Below, in pieces: positions 1-10,158 of a DNA stretch of 64,000 bases. The notes below the pieces were generated by a model. That model worked only from the letters and a program-made list of their open reading frames with translations. It ran no database searches and had not been told where the DNA came from. Position 1 is the stretch's first letter, and every line of letters begins with the position of its first letter. This DNA comes from an uncultured Prevotellaceae bacterium (GTDB taxonomy: Bacteria; Bacteroidota; Bacteroidia; Bacteroidales; Bacteroidaceae), in NCBI GenBank assembly GCA_902775605.1, contig CACYNE010000020.1, positions 1 through 64,000 of the forward strand. Reading direction: 5' to 3'. The translations under genes were made by a program, and so were the position numbers.

Positions 1-328
1 GCCGCTGCCGGTCCTGCAGCATGCAGAGCAACAGCACGGTGACCAGAGGAATAACCGTCACGCAGTCGAGCAGTCCACCCACGAGCATGCACACTGTGAT
101 GTCTTCATCCGTGAGTACGGCAGCCGGCAGGTACCACAAATGCCCAATGGCCAGGACGGCGAAGAACGCTGCCGTCCACCGTCTGAGCCGCACGGGCGAC
201 GTCACCTCAGGCGCAATGGCGTTGGCCCGCCGCAGCAACAGGTAGAGGCAAGCCCCCGCCGCCGTCGCAGTTCCCACGCCGTAGAGCATGAACAATAATA
301 TTATATCGAGAGAAATCTGTCCGAACAT
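1..328 (-). CDS. N-terminal part of a multi-pass membrane protein (cut by window edge)
   Basis: An open frame starts at ATG 328 and runs off the left end without a stop, giving about 109 residues. It begins MFGQISLDIILLFMLYG. Three hydrophobic segments are visible at roughly residues 7-30, 52-75 and 84-106, separated by short polar, Arg-rich loops, so the protein is embedded in the inner membrane. A similar membrane-spanning N-terminus occurs in some Bacteroidetes AraC-type regulators, but the diagnostic C-terminus lies outside the window, so no function is assigned. A weak -7-like sequence (TACCTTTA, 365-372 on the minus strand) lies about 40 nt upstream. A small rightward frame over the same bases (21-245) is rejected as a shadow because it has no recognisable features. 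Confidence 0.55.
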   Translation of the reverse strand, partial: MFGQISLDIILLFMLYGVGTATAAGACLYLLLRRANAIAPEVTSPVRLRRWTAAFFAVLAIGHLWYLPAAVLTDEDITVCMLVGGLLDCVTVIPLVTVLLLCMLQDRQR

Positions 329-463
329 TCGCGTATCTGAATCAATATTGTTACAAAAGCGCTGTAAAGGTACGGAAAATTTTCCACTCTTATCACATTC
401 CTTATGTATTTTTCCAATTATTTAAGAATCCAGTGAAACGCTCAAAATGTCAGCACAGGAAGC

Positions 464-498
464 AAAAAAAACGCATGCAGCGTGTGGGCTGCATGCGT
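464..498 (-). terminator. Rho-independent terminator after the DUF6261-like gene
   Basis: A perfect 11-bp inverted repeat (471-481 with 488-498, six-base loop) is followed on the minus strand by a run of eight T. It lies 20 nt beyond the stop of the leftward gene at 518 and should end that transcript. Confidence 0.85.
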
Positions 499-517
499 GG
501 AGAGGGGGATGCGAGGG

Positions 518-1384
518 TTAGTTCTCGGGATCGTCGGGGTCGTCCGATGGGTCGGGTGTGGGGTCCGGCGTAGGTGTCGGATCGGGGTCGGGCGTCGGGT
601 CGGGCGTCGGCGTGGGATCGGGCGTGGGTGTGGGCGAGGGTGACGGTGTGGGGGTATCGCCTCCGCCGCCGTTAGACGTGACGCCATCCTTGAGATAGTA
701 CTGGCGGGCGTAGATTTCGATACCCTTCAGCTGGTTGTAGAGGGCGGTGAGCTCGGCACTGGGCATGAGGTCCAGCATAGCGAGGATGGTCTTGTAGAGG
801 TCGGCGATGGCCACGTCGGTGGCGCGGCGGGCCGACTTCATCTCGCCCTTGACAAACTCGCCCTTGGTCAGGGCACGCTCGCCCAACAAGGAGCGCACCT
901 GCTGAGCCTGCTCAACGGCCTTCAGATAGAAAGCCCAGGCACCAATCTGGGTGAGGAACGTTTGGTGTACCTGCAGGTTCTGCTGCATCTGGATGATTTT
1001 GTCGGACTCGGCACCGTAGGCCTCGTTGGTACGGAAGTTGTAGTCCTTGAAAACCTGGGCACAGACCACAGCCTCGGCCTTGGTGGGCTCGCTGTCGGGC
1101 AGTCCGGCATGGGCGGTGATGATGTAGCGTGCGGCCGACACATAGCTGTCCTGGAGCTTGTCGGCAGCCTCGAGCTGGGCCACAGCATCGTCGCGCTGCG
1201 ACTTCATCCAGACCACGTCCTCCTTCTGGCGCGCCTTGGCGACGGCGGCTGCCTTCTCCAGGAAGCGGGCGTTTGTGGTTGAAAAACTCTGCACGAAGCC
1301 GTCAATCTGCTGCGTCGTGCCATCGTGGTGGGCGTTGGCCAGTTCTCCAAGCCAAGCCGTGTTTAACTGATAACTTTCAGCCAT
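518..1384 (-). CDS. DUF6261-like protein with Pro/Asp/Thr-rich C-terminal tail
   Basis: The protein has 288 residues. Residues 1 to about 240 are predicted mostly alpha-helical, with no signal peptide or membrane segment, and resemble the Bacteroidetes family of unknown function DUF6261 (helical, with many short Gln/Ala/Asp-rich helices). The last ~45 residues are a low-complexity tail of PTPDP-type repeats ending in acidic residues; at DNA level this is a GC-rich array at about 525-655 whose copy number may vary between strains. The gene is monocistronic: it has its own promoter candidate at 1592-1599, a ~200-nt leader with a tandem repeat, and a strong terminator. The family assignment rests on recollection of its pattern, and no biochemical function is known to me. 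Confidence 0.6.
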   Translation of the reverse strand: MAESYQLNTAWLGELANAHHDGTTQQIDGFVQSFSTTNARFLEKAAAVAKARQKEDVVWMKSQRDDAVAQLEAADKLQDSYVSAARYIITAHAGLPDSEPTKAEAVVCAQVFKDYNFRTNEAYGAESDKIIQMQQNLQVHQTFLTQIGAWAFYLKAVEQAQQVRSLLGERALTKGEFVKGEMKSARRATDVAIADLYKTILAMLDLMPSAELTALYNQLKGIEIYARQYYLKDGVTSNGGGGDTPTPSPSPTPTPDPTPTPDPTPDPDPTPTPDPTPDPSDDPDDPEN

Positions 1385-1454
1385 TTGAAAATGGTTTTTT
1401 AATGAATTAATAATAATATTTGGTCCGTCGAGATAACAGGACGGTCAGTTTAGT

Positions 1455-1525
1455 TCATTTCATGCCCCGCGAGGGTCGCAGGACCATCCGGTGAGGTCAT
1501 TTCATGCCCCGCGAAGGTCGCAGGA
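1455..1525. repeat. Two-copy 42-bp tandem repeat in the leader of the DUF6261-like gene
   Basis: A 29-bp block at 1455-1483 recurs at 1497-1525 with one difference (GAGGG versus GAAGG); the period is 42 bp. Each copy contains a GC-rich core (CCCCGCGA, GTCGCAGGA) able to form a small hairpin. The copies lie between the likely promoter (1592-1599) and the start codon (1384), so they would be transcribed in the 5' leader. The rest of the gene-free stretch 1385-1728 holds only that promoter and the terminator at 1662-1692. Confidence 0.8.
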
Positions 1526-1591
1526 TGTTCTTTCCATCAAATTTTGTCAGTAGTCTTAAGGTTTATCTTTGACCATGAATAGATTCGAATG

Positions 1592-1599
1592 CAAATATA
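1592..1599 (-). promoter_or_regulatory. -7 element of the DUF6261-like gene
   Basis: TATATTTG on the minus strand fits the Bacteroidetes -7 consensus TAnnTTTG. It is the only good match between the preceding operon terminator (1662-1692) and the start codon at 1384. No clear -33 TTG is present at the usual distance. Confidence 0.45.
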
Positions 1600-1656
1600 A
1601 GAAAAAAACGCATACATCCGATACGCCGCATGCGATTTTAGGATAATTAAGCAGAT

Positions 1657-1692
1657 AGAAAAGAGCTGCGCGATATCACATCGAACAGCTCT
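1657..1692 (-). terminator. Terminator of the eight-gene enzyme operon
   Basis: AGAGCTG (1662-1668) pairs with CAGCTCT (1686-1692), and the minus strand continues with TTTT. It lies 37 nt past the stop codon of the last operon gene (1729), which supports treating 19875 to 1729 as one transcript. Confidence 0.65.
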
Positions 1693-1728
1693 CCCAAGAT
1701 AAATATAACTTTAATCAATATTTTTTTT

Positions 1729-3774
<2,046 letters not shown>

Positions 3775-3792
3775 TTAGTTATTAATAAAAGG

Positions 3793-5310
3793 TTACTTAA
3801 ACATCCAATAGTCCAGATGCACCTCACCCTCAGCATCGCTGAAGCAAAGGTAGAGGTCGTGCACGCTTGAAGCGCCCTTGACCTTGGCGGCAAACGACTT
3901 GTAAGTATCAACAGAACCTGTCGCACCAATCTTCACCGAACCAATGACGGGACCGTCCTCAGAGTCGAGGCGCAGGGTCACAGTGCAAGCGCCTGTAGAA
4001 GCGGCCCAGATGCTAAACTGCTTGGCACCGGCACCAAAATCGACGCCGCGCAAACGGATATACTCGCCGTTGTCTATATCGTAAATATACATATTGCGCT
4101 TGCCGGGAGAGTCAGGCATATCCTTCACCACACCAGTATTGGGGATGCCCATCTTGGCACTCTTCAGACCCTTGCCCCAAGCCATGGTCTCGGCCTCTAC
4201 ACGCTGGTAGGGGTTCAGCCAGTGTAACTGCTGCATAGGCTTCTGGTCAAGCCAATAGGGAATCTCGGGAATGGTACCGTCCTCCAGATATACAATCTCG
4301 TTGGCACTAACACTACGACGCTCGTGATGAATGTAGGTGTCGAGATGCATCAAGTCATAGTCCTGACCGAAAACGTATGAGCGACCCTTGAAATCGCAGA
4401 TGCCAGGATGGTTGCCGCGGTCACGATCAGTGGGACGCATGATGTAGTTCTTCCACTCCCAAGGACCGGTGGGACTGTCGCTCATGGCATAGCCCAGCGC
4501 CTCGGGACAGCAAGTAGTGGCATAAGCCAGGTAATACTTACCATTACGTTTGTAGAACCAAGGACCCTCCTGATAGTTCTTCACCTTCCAGTTAGCCTTC
4601 TGACTGCCGGGGATGCGGAGGTTGATCTTGGCTCCTTCTTCCTTGACGGGGCGCATCACACCGTCGGCAGGATTAAGCACGAGGATGGGACCGTCGGTAG
4701 AGATCATGTCCTTGTTGAGCTTGATGCAATAGACATGGGGGTTGCCCCAGTACATATAGGCCTGACCGTCGTCATCGATGAAAACAGAGGGATCGATGTC
4801 ATCCCAGTGCTCCTTCTGCCATACGAGGGGCTGACCCAGGGGATCACGGAAGGGTCCGTAAGGGGTGTCGGCCACGAGTACGCCGATGCCATGTCCGTGG
4901 AGCGGGGCATAGAGGTAATACTTGCCGTTGCGCTCTACAGTCTGGATGGCCCAGGCACCGTTCTCGCGGCTGCGCCACTTAAACTCCTTGAGCGAAGCAC
5001 AAGCGCCGTACTCCGTCCAGTTGGCCATATCGGTGGTTGACCACAGCAGCCAGTCGTACATGAAGAAGCCGGCAGAGTTCTTCTCGTTCTCATCGGGAAT
5101 ATCCTCAGGCGAGGCATCGTGAGAGGTGTAGAGGAACAGGGTGTCGCCAATCACCAGGGGTGAGGGGTCGGCGGTGTACTTGGTCTGGAACAGCGGCATG
5201 TTGACCTGGTTGAGGTCGGGCATGGGCATTTTATGATCCTGGGGTTGTGCCAGTGAAGGGAGCGACAATGTCGCTGCACAGAGGATGGCGGGAATAATGT
5301 TCTTCTTCAT
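3793..5310 (-). CDS. GH43 arabinofuranosidase with C-terminal CBM6
   Basis: The protein has 505 residues with a signal peptide (about 1-21). Residues ~40-355 form a GH43 five-bladed propeller. The catalytic base is Asp48 in TADPSP, the pKa-tuning residue Asp173 in DDIDPSV, and the general acid Glu248 in QEGPW. Residues ~365-505 are a CBM6-type beta-sandwich (starts RVEAETMA, ends LDYWMFK), which usually binds xylan or short xylo-oligosaccharides. GH43 plus CBM6 is typical of arabinoxylan arabinofuranohydrolases that cut arabinose off xylan. It shares the same GH43-CBM6 layout with the next upstream gene (5334-7571), suggesting an ancient duplication with different fine specificity. Exact subfamily is not assigned. 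Confidence 0.85.
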   Translation of the reverse strand: MKKNIIPAILCAATLSLPSLAQPQDHKMPMPDLNQVNMPLFQTKYTADPSPLVIGDTLFLYTSHDASPEDIPDENEKNSAGFFMYDWLLWSTTDMANWTEYGACASLKEFKWRSRENGAWAIQTVERNGKYYLYAPLHGHGIGVLVADTPYGPFRDPLGQPLVWQKEHWDDIDPSVFIDDDGQAYMYWGNPHVYCIKLNKDMISTDGPILVLNPADGVMRPVKEEGAKINLRIPGSQKANWKVKNYQEGPWFYKRNGKYYLAYATTCCPEALGYAMSDSPTGPWEWKNYIMRPTDRDRGNHPGICDFKGRSYVFGQDYDLMHLDTYIHHERRSVSANEIVYLEDGTIPEIPYWLDQKPMQQLHWLNPYQRVEAETMAWGKGLKSAKMGIPNTGVVKDMPDSPGKRNMYIYDIDNGEYIRLRGVDFGAGAKQFSIWAASTGACTVTLRLDSEDGPVIGSVKIGATGSVDTYKSFAAKVKGASSVHDLYLCFSDAEGEVHLDYWMFK

Positions 5311-5333
5311 AATTAGTTAGTTGTTGTTAGTCG

Positions 5334-7571
5334 TTATTTTAGTTTATTGAACTTGGCATTTTTATCGAGGGTCCAGCCTTTGCGCTTCGAGAGCTCGCAG
5401 TCGTTACCCTTGAACATCTTGGCAGCCTGCTTGTCGCCCTTGAGCTGCCAGTCGAGCCAACCGAGGGCTACGACAGAGAACTCGCCACCGTGAGGCTGAC
5501 GATAGGTGCCACCGTGGCCCACGGGGAAGTTAGCTGCACAGCAGGGCACGTGCTTAATCTGATAGAAGTCGTCCATACCGTTCTCGTAGGCGATATCTTC
5601 CTTGCCACCGAGGAGATACATGATGGGGGTGTGAATCTCCTTGAGCTTAGACTTGGGAGGCATGGGCATGCCACCCACGGCCTGGGCGCGGTTGCTCTCC
5701 TTGAAGAGGCCGCTGTTGCAAATCATGAGGGCCTTGATACGGGGATCGGCGCAGTTGAAGAGGGTCTGCAGTCCACCGCATGACATACCTGCCACACAGA
5801 TGTTCTTCACATCAATCTTGTTGTAATAGGGCGAAGCAGGGTTGGCGTTCTGGGCAATGATCCAGTCGATAGACTCAATCTGCTGCTCGGTGGTTGACAT
5901 CGGACCGTTGTAGGGCTTCTCCTCCATGGGGATATAGCCAGTGGCCAGGACGATATAGCCGTGAGAGGCAATCTCGTTGAGGAACTTGAAATGCTCCCAG
6001 GGTGAATTGGTGCAGGCTCCATTACCCCAAACAAGCACGGGCAGGCGGTTTTTCTCATTGAAAACAGAGAGGTCCTGAGGCACAAAGACAGTGTGGGCAG
6101 CGAGGGTGGCCTCTTCCTTCATAATGGCCTTGTACTGGCCCAGGCCTCCGTCCTCGACAACGAGTGACTTCAGTGTGCCTTCAATCTGCCACCAGTCGAA
6201 GTTGAAGAGTTTCGGACCTTTACGACCGGTGAAGACCAAGTAGAGGTCGTGGGTGCCGTTAACCTGCTTATGGAAATCAGCAGAAAGGGTCTGCCACTTC
6301 TCCCAACCACCGGTGCCAGGCACTTCGAGACGAGCCAGCATCTGTCCCTTCACGCTGTCGATGCGCACCTCAATCTGTCCACCGCGCAGGCCGCTGGCCA
6401 CGCGAGCAGAGAACTTTTTGGGGGTGTTGCCGTCGAACTTCACGTTCTGCAGTTTGATATAGTCGCCATTGTGGATGTCGCTGACATAGACACCTATCTC
6501 ATCGTTCTGTTCGGTCTTCACGCCACGAGAGAAGGCCATGGTCTCGGCCTGCACCTTCTGATAGGGGTTGAAGGTGGCGATGGGCTTCACGCCCTCGTCG
6601 GTAGGCATGATGGTGGGGAAGCTGCCGTCGGCATTATACTTGAACTCCTCTACAGCTACGCTACGACCGAAGCCGCCACCGTTGGGCAGCTTACCAGTGT
6701 GATAGAAGAAATAAGAGTGTCCCTTGTAATCGGCCACACCGCAGTGATTAGTGAATGACTTGGTCTCGCACAGAGGCATGATTTCGCCAGCATAGGTCCA
6801 GGGGCCTGTGGGCGAGGGAGCGGTGCTATAAGAGATATGCTCGGGCACGCCGCCGGCAGCATAGAGCAACTGATAGACCTTGTTCTTGTCAACCTTGTAT
6901 TTCTTGGCATCGACCTTGCGAATCCAAGGACCCTCGGTGTAGTTGTCCTTGTACTTCTTGCCGCGCTCACGCTTGTTCATGGCGGGGGCACCAAAACCTT
7001 CCTCGGTCATATCGATGCGGCCCAGCTCGCCACTGTAAGAGATCATATCGCGGTTAAGCTTGAGGTAATACACCTGGGGGTTACCCCACATCAGCCAGGC
7101 CTGACCATCGTCATCAATCATCACTGTGGGATCGATGTGGTCCCATGAGCCATTTTCGAAGAGGGGTTTTCCAATGGCATCCTTGAAAGGACCAACAGGG
7201 GTGTCACTCACAGCCACGCCAATGGCCATGCCACCAGAGAGTTTGCTGTGGGCGCAGATGTACCAATAGAACTTGCCGTCGCGCTCAATGGTCTGTGAAG
7301 CCCAGGCGCGGTCGTCGGCCCAAGAGAAGCTCTCAAGAGCCAAGGGAGAACCGTGGTCGGTCCAGTTCACCATGTCAACAGTAGAATAGACGCGCCACTC
7401 CTGCATCCAGAAGAAGTCGGCACCATCCTCGTCGTGACCGGTATAAACATACATACGACCATCGTGCACCATGGGAGCAGGGTCACTGGTAAACCAGGTC
7501 TGCACGAAGGGATTTTGTGCTGTGGCACTCAAACCGGCCAGCAGCGAAAGAGAAAAAAAGAGTTTCTTCAT
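5334..7571 (-). CDS. GH43-CBM6-alpha/beta hydrolase fusion (arabinofuranosidase plus esterase)
   Basis: The 745-residue protein has a signal peptide (about 1-19). Residues ~20-330 form a GH43 propeller with Asp30 (TSDPAP), Asp147 (DHIDPT) and Glu213 (TEGPW) in the three catalytic positions. Residues ~335-465 are a CBM6-like domain (KVQAETMA to FDWWQIEG). Residues ~485-725 are an alpha/beta hydrolase with nucleophile elbow GMSCGG (Ser597) and a candidate catalytic His in VGHGG (His686). The third domain resembles dienelactone-hydrolase/acetyl-xylan-esterase-like folds rather than the CE1 domain of the 1729-3765 gene. The inferred role is to remove an acyl ester and an arabinosyl branch from the same xylan region. 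It sits 2 nt after the GH3 gene and 23 nt before the second GH43-CBM6 gene. Confidence 0.85.
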   Translation of the reverse strand: MKKLFFSLSLLAGLSATAQNPFVQTWFTSDPAPMVHDGRMYVYTGHDEDGADFFWMQEWRVYSTVDMVNWTDHGSPLALESFSWADDRAWASQTIERDGKFYWYICAHSKLSGGMAIGVAVSDTPVGPFKDAIGKPLFENGSWDHIDPTVMIDDDGQAWLMWGNPQVYYLKLNRDMISYSGELGRIDMTEEGFGAPAMNKRERGKKYKDNYTEGPWIRKVDAKKYKVDKNKVYQLLYAAGGVPEHISYSTAPSPTGPWTYAGEIMPLCETKSFTNHCGVADYKGHSYFFYHTGKLPNGGGFGRSVAVEEFKYNADGSFPTIMPTDEGVKPIATFNPYQKVQAETMAFSRGVKTEQNDEIGVYVSDIHNGDYIKLQNVKFDGNTPKKFSARVASGLRGGQIEVRIDSVKGQMLARLEVPGTGGWEKWQTLSADFHKQVNGTHDLYLVFTGRKGPKLFNFDWWQIEGTLKSLVVEDGGLGQYKAIMKEEATLAAHTVFVPQDLSVFNEKNRLPVLVWGNGACTNSPWEHFKFLNEIASHGYIVLATGYIPMEEKPYNGPMSTTEQQIESIDWIIAQNANPASPYYNKIDVKNICVAGMSCGGLQTLFNCADPRIKALMICNSGLFKESNRAQAVGGMPMPPKSKLKEIHTPIMYLLGGKEDIAYENGMDDFYQIKHVPCCAANFPVGHGGTYRQPHGGEFSVVALGWLDWQLKGDKQAAKMFKGNDCELSKRKGWTLDKNAKFNKLK

Positions 7572-7573
7572 TG

Positions 7574-10156
7574 TTATTGGATTGTGATGATTTGTTTCTT
7601 CAAATCTTTGTCGGATGAGCTCGTGCCAACGAAGACCTCATACTGGCCGGGCTTCACACGCATGGTGTTGGTCTCTGCATCCCAGAACTCGAAGCTCTGG
7701 CGGGAGAGGGGGATGGCAACGGTCTGACTCTGACCGGGATTGAGGGTGACGCGCTGGAAGCCACGGAGCGACTTCAAAGGACCCTCGGCATCCTGCAGGT
7801 TGCGGATGTAGAGCTGCACCACCTCTGTGCCTTTGCGGGCACCGGTATTGGTGACATCTACTGTGACGGTTCCACCGCCATTGGTATTCTCATTCCACTT
7901 TCCACCTTCCACTTTCCACTCTGTGTAGCTCAAGCCATAGCCGAAGGGGAACAGCGCATCGTTGAAGTAACGATAGGTGCGGCCCTTCATCGAGTAATCC
8001 TCATAGTCGGGTAGTTGGCTACTATTCTTATAGAAGGTGACGGGCAGCTTGCCGCTGGGGTTGAAGTCACCGAAGAGCACGTCGGCCACGGCAGTGCCAC
8101 CCTCCTGACCGGGATACCAAGCCTGAACGATGGCGTCACAGGTCTCGGTCTCGGGCTGCAAGGCGATACAAGATCCTGAGCAGTTGACGAAGATGACCTT
8201 CTTGCCGGCAGCCTTCAGGGCCTTAAGGAAGTCGCGCTGCACCTTGGGCAGTTCGATATGGGTGCGGTCGCCACCCTTGAAGCCGTCGATGTCAACAGGC
8301 ATTTCCTCGCCCTCCAGGGCAGCTGAGATACCACCGACGAAGATGACCTTGTCGATGTCCTTCAACTGGTTGATGACAGCCTGATAGTCGATAGGATATT
8401 CCTTAGCGATGTTGATGGCCAGGTTGGCATTGTAAGTAGGCACATGTGAGAAGCGCACCTCAATCTTATAGCTCTTGCCCTTCTCGGCCTGGATAACGAT
8501 GTGATTGGGCGTGGTGCGCCAGATGCGGTGGCGGAACTTGCGCTCGCCATCGATGTAGAGTTCAAACTGTCCGCAGGCATCCACATTGACCACATACTCA
8601 CCAGGCTCGCTGGGCGCAAAGACGGTCTCGTACTTGGCAGAGAAGTCCTCGAGCTGCACGCCAGGGGCGAAGTTATGCATACCGAAGGTTGTGACTGCCA
8701 AGGGCTGGGTGTAATATTGCGTGGTAACGGGTTTGCCTTCCATCTGACGGTTGTTCCAGAACGTGCCCTTCATGCCTTTCTTACCCTCGAAACTGCACTG
8801 CGAGCCCAGCAGGCTCTCCAGTACTTTGTCGTAAGTCAGGTCGCAGCCCGGGGCATAGAACAGTTTCTTCTGCTTGGCTTTAATGCCATCGAGGATAGTG
8901 ATGGTATGGCTGGGAGTGCCATTATAGTTGCCCCACATCATTGGGGTGTTGTCGGCATTGGGACCGATAACGGCAATCTTCTCCTTGCCTTTCTGCAGGG
9001 GCAATATATTATCTTTGTTCTGCAGGAGCACAATGCTCTGACGTGCCATCTCCAGAGAGATATTAGCAGATGCCTTAGTGGACATGGCAGAATAGGGAAT
9101 CTTGGACCATTCCACCAACGAAGGATCGTCCATCTCGCCCAAGTCGAAACGACCTTCGAGCAGGCGAATGACGTGTTTGTCAACCTCGGCCTCGGTGATA
9201 AAACCACGCTTCACGGCCTCGGGGATGCTGCGATAGGCATAGCCATAGCCACACTCCACGTCGGTGCCAGCAATGGTAGCCTTGGCAGAGGCGTGGGTAG
9301 CATCGCTTGAGGACTTGTGGGAGTCGTAGAAATCACTGACGGCACCACAGTCGCTGACAACGAGGTACTCAAAGCCCCATTCGTCGCGCAGGATGGTCTG
9401 CAACAGGCGCTGACTGCCACAGCAGGGGTCATCGTCCAGACGCTGGTAGGCACACATCACCTCGCGCACCTTGGCATCCTGCACCAGGGTCTTGAAGGCG
9501 GGCATATAGGTCTCCCACATGTCACGGGGCGACACGTTGGTGAGATTGGCTGAATGGCGAGTATATTCCGGACCGCTGTGCACGGCATAGTGCTTGGCAC
9601 AGGCCCACAACTTGCGATACTTCGCATCCTCAGGACCTTGCAAGCCCTTCACCACCTGTACACCCATCACAGAGGTCAGGTAGGGGTCCTCACCATAGGT
9701 CTCCTGTCCCCTGCCCCATCGCGGGTCGCGGAAGATATTGACATTAGGGGTCCACACAGAAAGGCTGTGGAACTTCTCATCCTCACCCCCATTCTGCATG
9801 CGGTGGTTGTACTGGGCGCGAAACTCCGTAGAAGCCACATCGAAACACTTATAAAGCAAATCGGGATTCCATGACGAAGCCATAGCTATGGGTTCGGGGA
9901 ATACGGTGACATTACCCATATTAGCAGCACCGTGCAGAGCCTCGCTCCACCAGAAGAACTTCTTGATACCCAAGCGGGGAATGGCGGGACTCTCGTCGAG
10001 CATCAGCTTGGCCTTCTCGTCCAGCGTCAAACGTGAACACAAATCAACGGCTCGTTCGCGGGCGCTAAGGTTAGGATTCTGATAAGGACAGGTCTGTGCC
10101 GTGGTCAGTGTGGTTGCACAGATTGTCATGAACAGAGTTAGTAAATAGGTCTTCAT
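7574..10156 (-). CDS. GH3 beta-xylosidase/beta-glycosidase with PA14 insertion
   Basis: The 860-residue protein has a signal peptide (about 1-20). The GH3 N-terminal barrel covers ~25-370 with nucleophile Asp269 in VVSDCGAV. The C-terminal alpha/beta sandwich (~375-710) is interrupted by a PA14-like beta domain (~460-570) and carries a likely acid/base Glu in the LEGEE segment (615-618). A fibronectin-III-like domain (~750-855) closes the protein. The NIFRDPRWGRGQETYGEDP segment is typical of the xylosidase/arabinofuranosidase branch of GH3. It probably releases xylose from the non-reducing ends of debranched xylo-oligosaccharides in the periplasm. It is separated from both neighbours by only 2 nt, so translational coupling is likely. 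Activity on aryl or gluco-substrates cannot be excluded. Confidence 0.88.
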   Translation of the reverse strand: MKTYLLTLFMTICATTLTTAQTCPYQNPNLSARERAVDLCSRLTLDEKAKLMLDESPAIPRLGIKKFFWWSEALHGAANMGNVTVFPEPIAMASSWNPDLLYKCFDVASTEFRAQYNHRMQNGGEDEKFHSLSVWTPNVNIFRDPRWGRGQETYGEDPYLTSVMGVQVVKGLQGPEDAKYRKLWACAKHYAVHSGPEYTRHSANLTNVSPRDMWETYMPAFKTLVQDAKVREVMCAYQRLDDDPCCGSQRLLQTILRDEWGFEYLVVSDCGAVSDFYDSHKSSSDATHASAKATIAGTDVECGYGYAYRSIPEAVKRGFITEAEVDKHVIRLLEGRFDLGEMDDPSLVEWSKIPYSAMSTKASANISLEMARQSIVLLQNKDNILPLQKGKEKIAVIGPNADNTPMMWGNYNGTPSHTITILDGIKAKQKKLFYAPGCDLTYDKVLESLLGSQCSFEGKKGMKGTFWNNRQMEGKPVTTQYYTQPLAVTTFGMHNFAPGVQLEDFSAKYETVFAPSEPGEYVVNVDACGQFELYIDGERKFRHRIWRTTPNHIVIQAEKGKSYKIEVRFSHVPTYNANLAINIAKEYPIDYQAVINQLKDIDKVIFVGGISAALEGEEMPVDIDGFKGGDRTHIELPKVQRDFLKALKAAGKKVIFVNCSGSCIALQPETETCDAIVQAWYPGQEGGTAVADVLFGDFNPSGKLPVTFYKNSSQLPDYEDYSMKGRTYRYFNDALFPFGYGLSYTEWKVEGGKWNENTNGGGTVTVDVTNTGARKGTEVVQLYIRNLQDAEGPLKSLRGFQRVTLNPGQSQTVAIPLSRQSFEFWDAETNTMRVKPGQYEVFVGTSSSDKDLKKQIITIQ

Positions 10157-10158
10157 GC

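Noticed and set aside
375..386. GGAAAATTTTCC palindrome upstream of the first partial gene
   Set aside because: A/T-rich 12-mer palindromes are common and nothing else supports an operator here.
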